From contig JAKNDB010000087.1 in NCBI GenBank assembly GCA_024305405.1, forward strand, positions 1,922,001 through 1,986,000: a stretch of 64,000 nucleotides of DNA. Reading direction: 5' to 3'. Every line of letters begins with the position of its first letter. The first letter of the stretch is position 1. Source of the stretch: Dirofilaria immitis. Taxonomy: Eukaryota; Nematoda; Chromadorea; Rhabditida; Onchocercidae. This document shows positions 1 to 11,565 of the stretch, piece by piece. The notes below the pieces were generated by a model that had not been told where the DNA came from, did not search any database, and saw only the letters and a program-made list of their open reading frames with translations. Position numbers and translations under genes: made by a program.

Positions 1-3000
1 TATGTTCTTACTCACTGCGAAGTTACTCAGTTACTGAGTAATTTAAGGTTGAAATAATTTAAATAACCTTTTGCTGGTCCTTAATTGCAGAAGAAAATAT
101 ATACTCACAGCGGGTGATTTTTGTATTCCGATATCGTTGTAGGCTTTGGTTTGGAAAAAGATATTCCTGAGTTGCAATATCTTCGTATTGTTCACGCATT
201 TCATTTCTGCTCCGGTAAAGCTAAAAATAATATTCAATTGGAAAAAATTAAAGTTAAAAAGTTATAACATAACGTGTAACGTTATACAATTAATGATTTC
301 AAAAGTGATAACCTTCAATGTATAATTCCACCAGTCTTGATTTACCCATAATCGTCGAACTGCAGGTGTCAGATATTTGGAAGCATAACGTGCTGTTATA
401 TCACGCATTCCATATTCTGCAAATAAAGTTTGAAATAAAGTCTCAATTTATTTTAATTTTAGTTACTACAGTTTTCTTTCATCAAATTCTACGTAAATTA
501 TAGAAACTGATTTAAAGTCGTCCAATATCTAAAACACAAGTGGACGAAAAGTTTGATTTTTTATTCGAAAAAAAATCAGTTTAGACGATATAAAAAGAAA
601 TGTTATCAAAAAAATGAGAATCAGATTATTTAAAGATGATAGAATTTACCGTTGTCAATACAAAGGACGTAATGCATTGGTGAAGTAGCATCAATTTCCA
701 CTGTTTCTGGTTTATTTGCCAATCCACTCCACGGATCCAAACCTGAAATTAAAAAAGCGTACGGATTCAAAATACTTAAATTATAAAATAATTGAATTTC
801 TCAACATGTCTATATAATATTTTCGTTATGTTGTTTGCTTGAAATAAGCATCATATTGTTTAAACGGATACTTAACATGACGAAAAAAAGATATTACATA
901 TCCAGTGACATGAATTCTCATCCCAAAATTCCACCCAATAATTCCTTTTAGTTTGTCAACCGAAATGCTGTCATTTCCATCTTGATTTTCGAAATCGAAG
1001 AGTACAATTTTTCTACTGTTTCTTCCAGTTTTTCTGGCCATTCCATATAGTCATCAGTTGTAAGCTTTCTGGATCCATAATAATTAACAAGAGATTCAAC
1101 TGCTTCCAGAGGCCGTTGTCGCATTATCTGAAATTGTCTTATTTTGAGTAATGATATCTATTATAATCATGAATTTTTCAAAAAATGATAATTAAAACGA
1201 TCAACAAAAAAGTACCAGTTTGAACGGCATTGGCTGACAAGATAAACAAATGCGAGCTGTTTGTTTCAGAGCAATGAGATTCAAAAATAAGAGCTAAAAT
1301 AAGTTGCAAAACATGAAGATTCAATGAATGATTAAATAAGTTAAATATTCTGAATTGTTGTGGTTCGTCTTGTTGCTAGAGTGTAAGATATATATCGTTT
1401 AGTTTTTGAAATGTCAAGAAGAATATATACAGTAGACTGAAATGTGAAATAAGGCTCAGCTGGCATTGTATACTATAATATATTCATCATCAAACTGCAT
1501 TTTTATCAATAGTGATAAGAATATGAAAATTGAGAGAAAAAGGAATAAAATCTAAAGCCACTCCTGCACTTCGATTTTTTAAAATTTCGATTCCTAGAAA
1601 TTATTTAAGGAAATATAAAACTGTGAAGATAACAGGATCATTTTTAAATAAGTCTTACAAATGTCAAATCCCTGTCGTTTTCGTAGACCTGCTCAGCAAT
1701 TAAGTCTTCTAAACGATGCAGCTGAAAAAATGAAATCTCAATATAAAAGTATTTTTCAACTTGACAAACGGGAAAACTTGAATTTATTAAAAGCGAAAGT
1801 TTTTGAAATATCTTTGAACTAAATTCTTTTAAACAATTTATATCGGAAAAAATTTATCCTAAATACTGATTATAGTGCAATGACATGAATTGTTTCGAAC
1901 TATCACAGAGGAAGGCCCTCCAGTAACGCAATTTTTTGATCAAAACGAGATAATTTTTAAGCCAATAAAAACAAAACCTGGGCATCACTAAAATCACCCT
2001 TAGCCACATAAACTGTTTTAGCTGGTTGATAAGCTGTTTTGAACCAATGAAGAAATTTTTCTGCTATTGTAATGTCAAAATTAGGACAAGCTGTTGAGAA
2101 AAGTTGTTCAGGTATTAATGATAAACATAATGATATCAAGTACTGCTCATGCAACAATATGCGTGTCCACATACGCAAATGTGCAACGTAACAAAGTAAG
2201 TGCATCTAAAAAATTAATTCATTAACCATATGAAGACATTAACCATATCTTCGGCACCCAATACCACATTAGGAAAAACTAATATTGAAAAAACCGATAC
2301 TTTTAGTATTCCTGACAAAAAAATAGTCCCTAAAAATTACTATTTATTTTTGGAAACAATAAAAACCAACAAGTAATCAACTACAGATGTTTCCTTCTTT
2401 ATTTTTCGTCTACGTTAACTATTCTTTTGCCATTTCTATCATATATTTTATGCAAAATATTGGCAAAAAAAACTTTATGACAATTGAGCAGTCGTTCACG
2501 AAGTTTTTGATTGACATGTTGTTTTATATAGCGTGCTCTTCGAGTTTCTACCGTTTCAATCGGTTTCACTTTCATTTTTGATTGTTTGATTGTTACTTCG
2601 ATTGAAGCAGTTAGATTACAGGAATCTGGCTCACCAACATCTTCCCATTCATCATCCGAATAACTGGAACTATTTCCATCGTATGATACATTGGACGTAG
2701 CTTGTGATTTTTACACTTCTTATCTTTTTATTCAACTCCTTTTTTGTTACAGAATCTGAAATCAGCATGTTCAATAAATAGAAACCGATAGAGGAGAAAT
2801 CATGGTATGACAATATCTCTAGCAATTATGCGTGTACTGAATAAGACTCAGGATTAGTAATTAATACAGGCTATACCAACTTCTCTTCAAAATGATAGGA
2901 ACTCACCTGATATTTCGTCTGTTCTATTCATCAATTTCTTTGGAGACTGCCGTTTTCGTTTTGCTTTTTAGTCTCGATTCTATTTTTCAACTTTTCATCT

Positions 3001-3568
3001 TGTTTCCGGTTTTTAACTTCCGTCACTTGCTTTAACGCAGGATTCTGTAATTGATTCTCGGAAACAGAAATACTTCTCTTCCGTTTCCTTGTATTTTTTC
3101 TGGACGAAGTAGCAGTATTTAGTTCTGCGATATCTAGAAATTAATGACATTTAGATGAAGTAAATATATAAAGTATAAAATAGACTTTAATTTTTACTAT
3201 TCATTATGTTTTTGTTAATATATTCGTATTTTTTTCATATCGATTATGATTTCATTTTCGCAATTCCTTATTTTTAAACAGAGAATAAAATGAACGGATA
3301 AAATCTGATTCGCATTTAAGCAGGAAAAATATCTAATTAAGCATTCGGTGAAACTTTGAATTCATTAATCTTCCATTGCGAATAAATCAATCTTATTATT
3401 CTTCCATTATGCACTGTAATGTCATATATATCAATGAGTATACAGGAATAACTCACTATCACTTGTAATGGAGCTACTCGAGAAATCTCTAGCGACACAT
3501 GATTTATCCAGTTCCAGCTTGGCTTTTTCCTGAAGCCTACGACTACGCCTTTGAACATTATTTGACAT
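1..3568 (-). CDS. xpc-1: XPC/Rad4-family nucleotide excision repair protein, 3' end outside window
   Basis: XPC recognises distorted DNA and starts global-genome nucleotide excision repair in the nucleus. Exons I can place (high to low): 3568-3457, 3133-2907, 2755-2474, 2205-1978, 1721-1659, 1293-1216, 1126-898, 742-650, 416-313, 206-109; the rest runs off the left edge. The first exon is basic (MSNNVQRRSRRLQEKAK). Exon 3 holds DDEWEDV, resembling the acidic W..V motif with which XPC binds TFIIH p62. Exon 4 reads HLLCYVAH and LISLCLSLIPEQLF; exon 6 reads ALKQTARICLSCQPMPFK; exon 7 ends NYWVEFWDENSCHWIC; exons 8-9 give PMHYVLCIDN and GMRDITARY, all landmarks of the Rad4 transglutaminase-like fold. 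The frame breaks by one base near 2925, 2710 and 960, mostly at A runs, probably assembly error. A TTTTTTTAAAG acceptor precedes the ATG, suggesting trans-splicing. Confidence 0.85.
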
Positions 3569-4551
3569 CCGCGCAAGTCCTTTAAAAAAAAGATATTTAG
3601 TATAAAATTTATCGCATATAACGTTGTATATATTATATTGATGACTTTTCAAGGATCTTCTCTTTTATCGAGATCTCGGATTACTGTAACTATTAATTTT
3701 AAGATGAGAACACTTAATACATTTTTGAAATTAGACGAAATACTTCTGATCAAATATCTCTCTATCATATCTTTCATCGTGGAGCATTCATTAATGTAAG
3801 CGGGAATCTAGAAACAAGATAAAATATACTATAAGACCCAACTAGTAACGAAATATGTTTTGAAATAATTATCAATAAACAGGATGATTCCGGAAACACT
3901 TAGATGTGTGCCTGGTGTGATCCAGTATAATTCCGGTTTGGGTGGTTTTGTATTAAGCTATATCTCTCCTTCACACCTATTCAGATTTGAATACATCCAG
4001 TTCTATTTTTCTATGTCTCGCCAATAATATGCTACTAATTAGATAAATAATACATTTTCAGCGCGGAAATAATTTGAATAAAAAGAGTGGGAAAAATTTT
4101 AAAACAATTTTTGTCGTCTTTTTTGTTTCTGCTAATTTTAAAGTCAAATAGGTTGAGCAAGTCGAGATTATATCTGCTAAGCATATGCTAATAATTGCAA
4201 ATTAAATCAAGAATTAGTAATTGGGATATTATCCCAAATATCCTGGATCAAGTCTTTTATATTGTTATTGATTAATTAATATAGCATAATACTATCATAA
4301 TGAGCAATTAATCGATAACACTTGATAATTGTTGCTTCCAGAGTATAATTTGAATTGGTAAATTTTAAATAAAGTTATTCCTAAAACTTCTGCATCGAAA
4401 TGTAGTTTTGAATTATTTGATCTTCATTGTAACAGTTGTAATAATATTCATGCAATCAGTTGATCGATTTCTAGCTTTTCAATCCTACATATTATCGTGC
4501 AAATATTTCTGAAACTATCTCATTATTCTTCTATTATTAAAAATTCAATGC

Positions 4552-4809
4552 CTTAGGAAGGAGCAGGAATTGATTGACAAATTGTGTCTAGAAGTTGATA
4601 GATTTACTATTATCAGAAATGTTACTGACAGAATTCGATTTCTTACTTGCAAATTAAATATTTCTATATCTTCCATGCTACTAGGCGATTTGTATATCAT
4701 TTGTTGTAGATCTGGAATGAAGTATTTCATCGATTATAACAGGAATGAAGAAATGGGGAAATATGGAACTTGTTGCGGAATAGTATCAAGCCAGAATGTA
4801 TTATATTGA
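4552..4809 (+). other. Open reading stretch, possible hypothetical exon
   Basis: An uninterrupted stretch of about 85 codons in DNA where stops are frequent. The first third is charged and helix-like (KEQELIDKLCLEVDRFTIIR); the rest is mixed with several cysteines (IICCRS, TCCGI). I recognise no family. There is no convincing start or paired splice sites, so it may be a decayed exon or chance. Confidence 0.15.
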
Positions 4810-5771
4810 GCAATGAAGAACAAATATTCTTATCAACTAAAGTCATAGATTAAATCGTGGATTAAGTTATGCGAATATTTTACAAGGCTTTATGTGACCG
4901 TGTTCAGTATAATTTCGCTTTCAGCTTTTGCTATATATGAAGGAAAATAACGGAAATCATCGAGGAAAAAAGAAATGAGTATGTAAGAGAAATCGTTGTG
5001 ATCATAGAATATCACCTGCTTCAATCTTCATATATTGTAATATTCAATATTACCTTTTTCTATTTTGTATTGAATTCGATAATTTGACAGAACTTTTAAA
5101 TGTTTCACTCACTACGTTTATGACATTCTGCTAAAAATTATAAATTAAGAAATTCTCATTTACATATTTTCAGTTCGACAATATATAATGAATTGTTGAA
5201 ATTTCTCCACACATTTTGTCGCTCTATTGATCACTATAGAGTATTTATGTATTATTGCAGTTCTGAACAATGGAAATGCAAGCAAAATGTTGATATTGTT
5301 CTCGTTAATCAGAATAAATCAGAAAGTGCAAGAGATAGTTAGAATAAGTTGCTTAAATATCATTATTTTTAATTAAGACTTTACAACTAGTTTTCTACCC
5401 TTGAATCAAATCATCACCACCACTCTGCACTTTCTTATCATATGATAAGAAAGTTAATAAATTGAAATTCACACTTTCACATTATACGTACTTTAATGAT
5501 TTCTTGTCGTAACTGTCAATTATTAACGCCATTCATGAATTGCTATGCATATGCAATTGGCGACTAATTTCAAGAGGATTCTATTTTCAAGATAATTGAT
5601 GATTAATTTTTGGTAATTAATTTTTTCTGAGAATCTTTACAAAAATCCAAAGAAATGTATGAAGGGAAATATGATTTCCTTTATTTTGAGCCGAGAAATT
5701 TAAGTTTACTGATGCATGTTAATTTATTTTCAGTTTTAGAGTTTAGATTTTTCTTCCTAAATTCAGTAGAG

Positions 5772-5837
5772 ATGGAAAGCGAAAGGCTCGATTGCATGTT
5801 GTTACGCCTTAGGCCGGAGCCTGAACCAGATTTTCTT
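5772..5837 (+). other. Possible upstream first exon
   Basis: Reads MESERLDCMLLRLRPEPEPD then FL before a GTAAAT donor-like site. It is locally richer in G and C than its surroundings and lies about 1.1 kb before the aquaporin start on the same strand. It could be an alternative first exon of that gene or of a short unrecognised gene. This rests only on splice-like signals and composition. Confidence 0.15.
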
Positions 5838-6907
5838 TGTAAATATACACTCATTTAAGCATGACTGGCATAAAATATGATCTAACACGAATATGCATAT
5901 AAATTTCTTCAGATTAGATCATGATCTTTTTCCATTCAGCACAAAGAAGTCAACAAATAAATTTGGCAATGTGAATCAATTTAAAACTAACAAACTTTTG
6001 AGTTCATCCACTCTGGCATTAACCTGTCTCGTCAACTAACTCTCATTTGATCAAATCCCATATATTATAGCAATTCGATCAATCAATGAATGTTTATCAT
6101 TCCAGAAAAATGGGACTTATATATATAATGCAAATTTAATTTAATGTAAGTACGGTTATCTAATCCATTTTGTTACTTTATGATGCAATGGAAGTAATAT
6201 TTTTACGTTGTAGAAAATAAAAAGAAATTTCCTATTGCTATGAACGACTGAAAATTCCTTTGTTGCACTTTTTTCATACTTTTTTTGTTCAAATATAACG
6301 CCATCAAAGTTTCAATGATAAATGAGAGTGAAACCGTAAAGCATCATTAAATGTTTCATTCATCGATTTTTTTCTCTAATTCTAACTTCTTCAAAATATG
6401 TACTTACGGTTTTTTAAATAAAAAATTTTAAACGAATTCCGTTCTTTCCTCATCTTTCACTGATAAGAAACATTTAATTGTTAAGCGAAGGCTAATAATT
6501 GAATGAATTTGAGCCATAACAGACGCTATGATTTATTATTATCCATTTCTTTTAATATATTTTCAATTATAACTTACAGGAAGTATTAATTTTTTGAGAT
6601 ATTTTAGCTTCGATAATTGCTATCAAATCTAATCTCAATAATTCATTCGCAGTATTATGATCTCAAGGCTAATTATTCGATTGATGTAAGACTAAATTGA
6701 TGTAACCAAACTTTTAATGATCGAATAATTGTTAAAATGATTAAATAAATCAGTTAGCCTTGAAATCGATGATACTATCTAATTTTAAGATCTCACGAAG
6801 TTCAGTGAAACTTTGCATATATTTCGAATAGTTCGATTTAGAAATTAGAACTTTTATTTGTGATAATAAACTAAACGAATTATTCATATTAGATTATTTC
6901 AATTACA

Positions 6908-9900
6908 ATGCATCATATGGAACGTTTCAAAAAATACGGGCGCATAGAGAAAGAATTGGCCCGTAATTTGCTTGCTGAATTTTATGGCACCGCTCTTCTA
7001 AGAGTTAGTATTTCACTTTACTTTTTTAATTTGATCCATTTGTTAAAGTTTTAATTCAAAGATACTAAAAGAAGCATTAACTCTTGCTGATAATATATAC
7101 AATTTATTTTTATATTTCAATGATTAAAGCTATCTTTGGAAGTTGAAATAATATTTCTTTCTGTTAATTATTTAATTCAAACTGATAAGAGAATTTCTCT
7201 CGTCGTAGTAGGAATGAATTTTATGAAATTCAGTTTATTGGTACTGGCGTGATGGCTCAATTCGTACTTAGTCGTGGAACAGCGAGCTCTGCGATACAAA
7301 TTAATCTCGGCTGGGGATTAGCGATCGCGTTATCAGTCTATGTTGCATGGGAAACGTCCGGTAATTTATTATATTTTTATGAAATCGGAAATATTTATTG
7401 TTTTATGTGAAAAGCCTGAAATGAAGGCTCAAATTAAGATTGTGATATGCCCAGAAAAATGAATTTTTAATTCTTTCCAATTTAAAGAAGCACAAATAAA
7501 TGTTTATTCTTTTATATTTTTGTCACCTCAAATATATATATCAAATTGTTTTTCTTATAACTAATTAATTACAGTTCATCTCAGCTGATTTTAACCCGAT
7601 ACTATGATCTACAGAGCCGTTAAATTTGCTGAAAATATAAAAGTTTTCTTAGGAAATAATAAATTAAGCATTGTTTTACTGATTGCAGTTGATCATAAAT
7701 TCTAAGAATAAAAATTTTGCCGTCATAATGATTAATCTGAATTTTATTTATAATTGGCTAATTTTCAGGTGGACATGTAAATCCAGCAGTAACAGCAGCC
7801 TTATTTATCCTTGGCAAAATATCCCTTATTCATAGTCTTTTGTATTGTATTGCACAAACATTCGGCGCTGCATGTGGCGCAGCAATAATGTATTTGGTTC
7901 ATAGCGGTAAATTACCCAAATTTTATGAATTATTAATTTAATTTCTTTGATCTGTCGAAGCCTTTCAATTCAATTTGTGAATTTCGGTTTTTTATTTCTA
8001 TTCGCAGGTAAATTAATCAATAAATGATCCATATTAATAGGCAGGTAAATTAATCAATAAATGATTCATATTAATAGGCAGGTAAATTAATCAATAAATG
8101 ATCCATATTAATAGGCAGGTAAATTAATCAATAAATGATCCATATTAATAGGCAGGTAAATTAATCAATAAATGATCCATATTAATAGGCAGGTAAATTA
8201 ATCAATAAATGATCCATATTAATAGGCAGGTAAATTAATCAATAAATGATCCATATTAATAGGCAGGTAAATTAATCAATAAATGATCCATATTAATAGG
8301 CAGGTAAATTAATCAATAAATGATCCATATTAATAGGCAGGTAAATTAATCAATAAATGATCCATATTAATAGGCAGGTAAATTAATCAATAAATGATCC
8401 ATATTAATAGCAGGTAAATTAGTCAATAAATGATTCATATAGGCAGGTAAATTAATCAATAAATGATCCATATTAATAGGCAGGTAAATTAATCAATAAA
8501 TGATCCATATTAATAGGCAGGTAAATTAGTCAATAAATGATTCATATTAATAGGCAGGTAAATTAATCAATAAATGATCCATATTAATAGGCAGGTAAAT
8601 TAATCAATAAATGATCCATATTAATAGGCAGGTAAATTAATCAATAAATGATCCATATTAATAGGCAGGTCATTACACAATTTCTAAAATCATTATCGTT
8701 TTCAGAGGCGATAAATGCCTTTGACGGAGGTGTTCGGGCAATAAATGGGCCAAATGCGACTGCAATAATTTTTGCATCGTTCCCACGGCCTTATCTTTCA
8801 AATATTGGTGCATTCATCGACCAAGTTTGTATTCTTTCTTTTTCCTAGAATTCACAAAATTGTTTTTTTCATCATAACTTAGTAGTATATTAATAAGTAA
8901 TTTTTAATTGCATTCTAAATAATTATAAATAATGGCAATATTAATTGGATCTTTGAGTATGAAAATTTATTTTTATTTAATAATTTTCATTTTCATTTTA
9001 TTTTTTGGGATAAGAAGAAAATTTTGTAGCTTATTTATTGAAATTACTTCTTGTTATTGTGACTCAGCTAGGCTTTATTTGGGTTTATAAGATATTATAA
9101 ATACAATACAATGGTCTGAATCAAATGCAAAATATAATCTCTAAAAGCTTACTACGACGATATCGTACCTTCCCTTCGCTTCACTACTACTGTTGCTCGT
9201 GAAGTTGAACAGTGAATCCTGCTGACGTCGAATTGTTATCGAAGTTGTTATTTTTGTCGAATTGCGTCAAACTGCTGATATTGAACTATCGGATTGTGTC
9301 AGACTGTATTTCTGAACTGAACTGAACTGAACTGTCCTTAGCTCCAAAATCCTTGCTTTCGAGATTCCTCTCCTTTACCTGATTTTCACATTTCGCTTCA
9401 TGATTTTTTGATCTTACTTTGCGGACCTATGAATCGTAGTGTTTTGGCAATAAACATAGTGTCTTTCTGGCTTCCTGATCCATTTACTACTATGTCGCGC
9501 TATTTGACCTTTTGATAGTCTTATCTATACACAACTAATCACATTTTTCAATGTTCACACAACATCTATAGTTTTAGATGGCTGGCACCAGTTTGATTGG
9601 CCTTTTGTTGCATTTTGCTGCGAACCTAAGAATCAAATACCGAGAAATTTGATGCCAGCTCTTTTGGCATCATAGCAACGACTATTTCAATGTGTTGTGG
9701 TTTGAATATGGGTTCCCCTGTCAATCCAGCTAGTGATTTTGGTGCACGGATTTTTGCCTCTATGAGCGGTTATGGCATCCAACTTTTCACGTTAGTGCAT
9801 CATTTTTTCTTAAAACCTTAATTTCTTAATCTGATGCTTCTAAAATTTTCAAGATCCTTATTTGCAAATCTCATTCTTTCAGATTCCATCACTACTTCTT

Positions 9901-10065
9901 CCTTGTTCCGTTGTTGGCGCCTATTGTAGGCGCTATGATTGGCGTATATTTCTATCAATTTTTATTGGTTTTCATATTCCAAAAGCAGTGACAAACGTTA
10001 ACGAAGAAAAATGGGAGATGGATCAAGACAATCAATTAAAGCAAATTTCGGAAAGACTGCTATGA
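6908..10065 (+). CDS. Aquaporin / aquaglyceroporin-like membrane channel
   Basis: A major intrinsic protein forming a six-helix water or glycerol channel. Exons: 6908-7003, 7234-7360, 7769-7906, 8706-8824, 9578-9790, 9883-10065 (about 290 residues). Exon 1 reads [12 protein letters not shown] (helix 1), exon 2 [12 protein letters not shown] and [12 protein letters not shown], exon 3 the first half-pore [17 protein letters not shown], exon 5 the second half-pore [19 protein letters not shown], and exon 6 the last helix [14 protein letters not shown] with a charged tail ending KQISERLL. The Asp after the second NPA is typical of aquaglyceroporins, but the arginine normally right after NPA, part of the aromatic/arginine filter, is Ser. 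Single-base breaks near 9625, 9672 and 9967 interrupt a frame that is otherwise conserved on both sides. Intron 3 carries a minisatellite and intron 4 a GC-richer insert. Exact subtype and gene number are unknown. Confidence 0.85.
8005..8670. repeat. 37-bp intronic minisatellite, about 18 copies
   Basis: Tandem 37-bp units, GCAGGTAAATTAATCAATAA followed by ATGATCCATATTAATAG, fill most of aquaporin intron 3. Most copies are identical; variants near 8400-8440 and 8520-8555 carry AGTC for AATC and ATTC for ATCC, and one is shortened. The unit length is not a multiple of three, and units contain stops, so the array is non-coding. The array starts exactly at a pyrimidine-rich CAG|GTAAAT junction (8007/8008) and repeats that CAGGTAAAT in every unit. 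Confidence 0.97.
9160..9520. other. GC-richer insert in aquaporin intron 4
   Basis: This stretch is clearly less AT-rich than the surrounding intron. It contains a short GAACT tandem (about four copies near 9315-9335), has no open frame of useful length and no splice signals that add sense to the channel protein. It may be a decayed mobile element or a regulatory block; I cannot see terminal repeats that would settle this. Confidence 0.3.
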
Positions 10066-10814
10066 CCAGGTCAACAGTTTACTTCTCTCATAGAATTTAA
10101 AAGATTTTGCGTGATTCCTGTAATTTTTCAGATTTCAAAAGTAAAAAAGCAGTCTTTTATGCTTGGAATCTCATCCAAAAGCTGCGCAAGAATGACTTAA
10201 AACACATACATTTGCTAAAAGTATTCATATTTTTACTCTATATAAGATAAGAATAAAAAGTCATCAAAACGATTGTAATCTTTAACGATTTTTTTATTTT
10301 TCAATATTAGTTCCAGAAAAATGAATTTAGAGTTCTAGCTTAGTTTTCTTAAACAATATCTGTAGGAAAAGTCGAAATATTTTATAGAATGTGACGGAGT
10401 AATCTCGAATCCTGTAGAATAGAAATATATTAGTATAATCAAATTACTTCTACGCTATAATTAACATTGTAGAAAACAGTATCCCTTTCTACCAATATTA
10501 ATATGTTGTAGATTATTTCTTTTGCATTATAAAGTAACGTATTGTAAATAACGTTAGGGTAACATGAACGTATAAAGAGTTAGGATCAACCAGAACGATC
10601 AGTTTTGAAATGGAGCGATTACGATGATCTATCATTGCTCAAAGAAAATCCTGCAACAATTCTTCAATTAGACGAGAACGAAAAGAAAAGCGTGATCAAT
10701 GTACTAATAATACTTTAGGATAGTTGTTAATTCTGTTGAGATATTTTAGGTAATAATTTGTTTTATAAAGTGTAGAAAGAATAAATTCCCTTGTTAATCA
10801 ATAATGTCCTTTAT
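10066..10814. other. Aquaporin downstream region, with possible extra terminal exon
   Basis: AT-rich downstream sequence. AATAAA at about 10252-10257 is a plausible poly(A) signal for the channel gene. At 10584-10718 (+) an in-frame stretch of 45 codons follows a TTAG acceptor and ends in TAG; it reads SVLKWSDYDDLSLLKENPAT and is acidic, like a cytoplasmic tail. It could be an alternative last exon of the aquaporin. I see nothing else. Confidence 0.35.
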
Positions 10815-10977
10815 CACATTTATTTATTTGTGTCAAAAAAAGACAGAAGCAAACAAAGGAAGTACATCTTATCTGCCATGTAGAGTAGGTATAAATGAGA
10901 GGACACCATCATCCTCTAGGATCTTTTTGGCCCTTGCAATAATTCTCAACCCACTTCATTAACAAGCACCAATATTC
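10815..10977 (-). pseudogene. Partial URM1 copy (3' half and 3' flank)
   Basis: This tract repeats, with scattered differences, the last 45 or so codons and 3' flank of the URM1 gene that lies about 230 bp to the right (10815-10977 against about 11207-11361). Read on the minus strand it begins ILVLVNEVG, then hits stops where the intact gene has Trp and later residues, and loses the frame. Its end reads LHGR instead of LHGG, so the diglycine needed for activation is gone. It lacks the N-terminal half, so it is a tandem partial duplication and cannot encode a working modifier. Confidence 0.85.
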
Positions 10978-11251
10978 TTCACGAAAATATCCAGCCGAAA
11001 TAAAATATTAAAAACGTTTTTTTGTCCGCTCCCTTATAATTTAAAGAAGTTTGTTAAAATTTCTCAAGTATCAAACGTAAGAATATGATATTAATCATAC
11101 AACACATATCATGATATGATACCCATATGAATAGCAACAAATCAGACCATGAACAAGCGCGGAATTTTCATATATTAAAATCCTATAAAATACGTAGCAA
11201 ACGGGATCATTTATTTATTAAAAAGACATAAGCAAACAAAGGAAGTACATT

Positions 11252-11565
11252 TTATCCGCCATGTAGAGTAGATATAAATGAGACGACATCACCATCCTCT
11301 AGGATCGTTTTAGGCCCTTGCAATAATTCCCAGTCCACTTCATTAACAAGCACCAATATTCCAGGTCGTACGTTTTCGCCATCTTTGTCCACTAATAAAT
11401 GAGATCTCGATTTATCCGTTATAAGGTTAACATTGATATATCGCAGTAAATCACTAATCAATAATGGTCCCGATTCATTCGGCACCTGAATATCGAATTC
11501 TTTTGCATATCAAACAACGACTCTGCACCACCCGAAAATTCAATTTTCAAACTTAGGAGACCCAT
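11252..11565 (-). CDS. urm-1: URM1 ubiquitin-related modifier
   Basis: URM1 is the sulphur carrier and ubiquitin-like protein used for 2-thiolation of wobble uridines in cytosolic tRNAs and for urmylation. About 104 residues, the usual family size, in one exon. It begins MGLLSLKIEFSGGAESLFDM, the first beta strands of the fold, then continues VPNESGPLLISDLLRYI, and ends VRPGILVLVNEVDWELL and FISTLHGG. The C-terminal Gly-Gly is the activation site. A single A seems missing near 11503 (AAAAGAATTC), separating the two halves into different frames. An AATTTCAG ends 7 bases before the ATG, a likely spliced-leader acceptor. TTTATT runs on the plus strand near 11210 give AATAAA on the coding strand close behind the stop. 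Confidence 0.93.

Larger units (their letters stand above)
3569..6907. other. Intergenic region between xpc and aquaporin
   Basis: This is the shared upstream region of two divergent genes (xpc on -, aquaporin on +). It is AT-rich with no recognised gene. Two weak coding candidates lie in it. The first, 4552-4809 (+), stays open and reads ELIDKLCLEVDRFTIIRNVT, with a helical look but no family I can name. The second, 5772-5837 (+), reads MESERLDCMLLRLRPEPEPD, follows a TTTTCAG at about 5730 and ends near a GTAAAT donor, so it could be an upstream first exon. No RNA gene was recognised. Confidence 0.4.

Noticed and set aside
942..1005. A 38-base micro-intron in XPC exon 7
   Set aside because: Removing it does not reach the frame of the conserved NYWVEFWDE block, so a one-base loss explains the break better.
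4545..4730. Minus-strand open stretch opposite the 4552-4809 stretch
   Set aside because: Antisense shadow with no motif; neither strand has convincing gene structure.
8005..8670. CRISPR-like array
   Set aside because: Units are contiguous copies without unique spacers, inside a eukaryotic intron; it is a minisatellite. The same applies to the 29-bp and 99-bp arrays.
10815..10977. A second functional URM1 gene
   Set aside because: N-terminal half missing, internal stops and no Gly-Gly.
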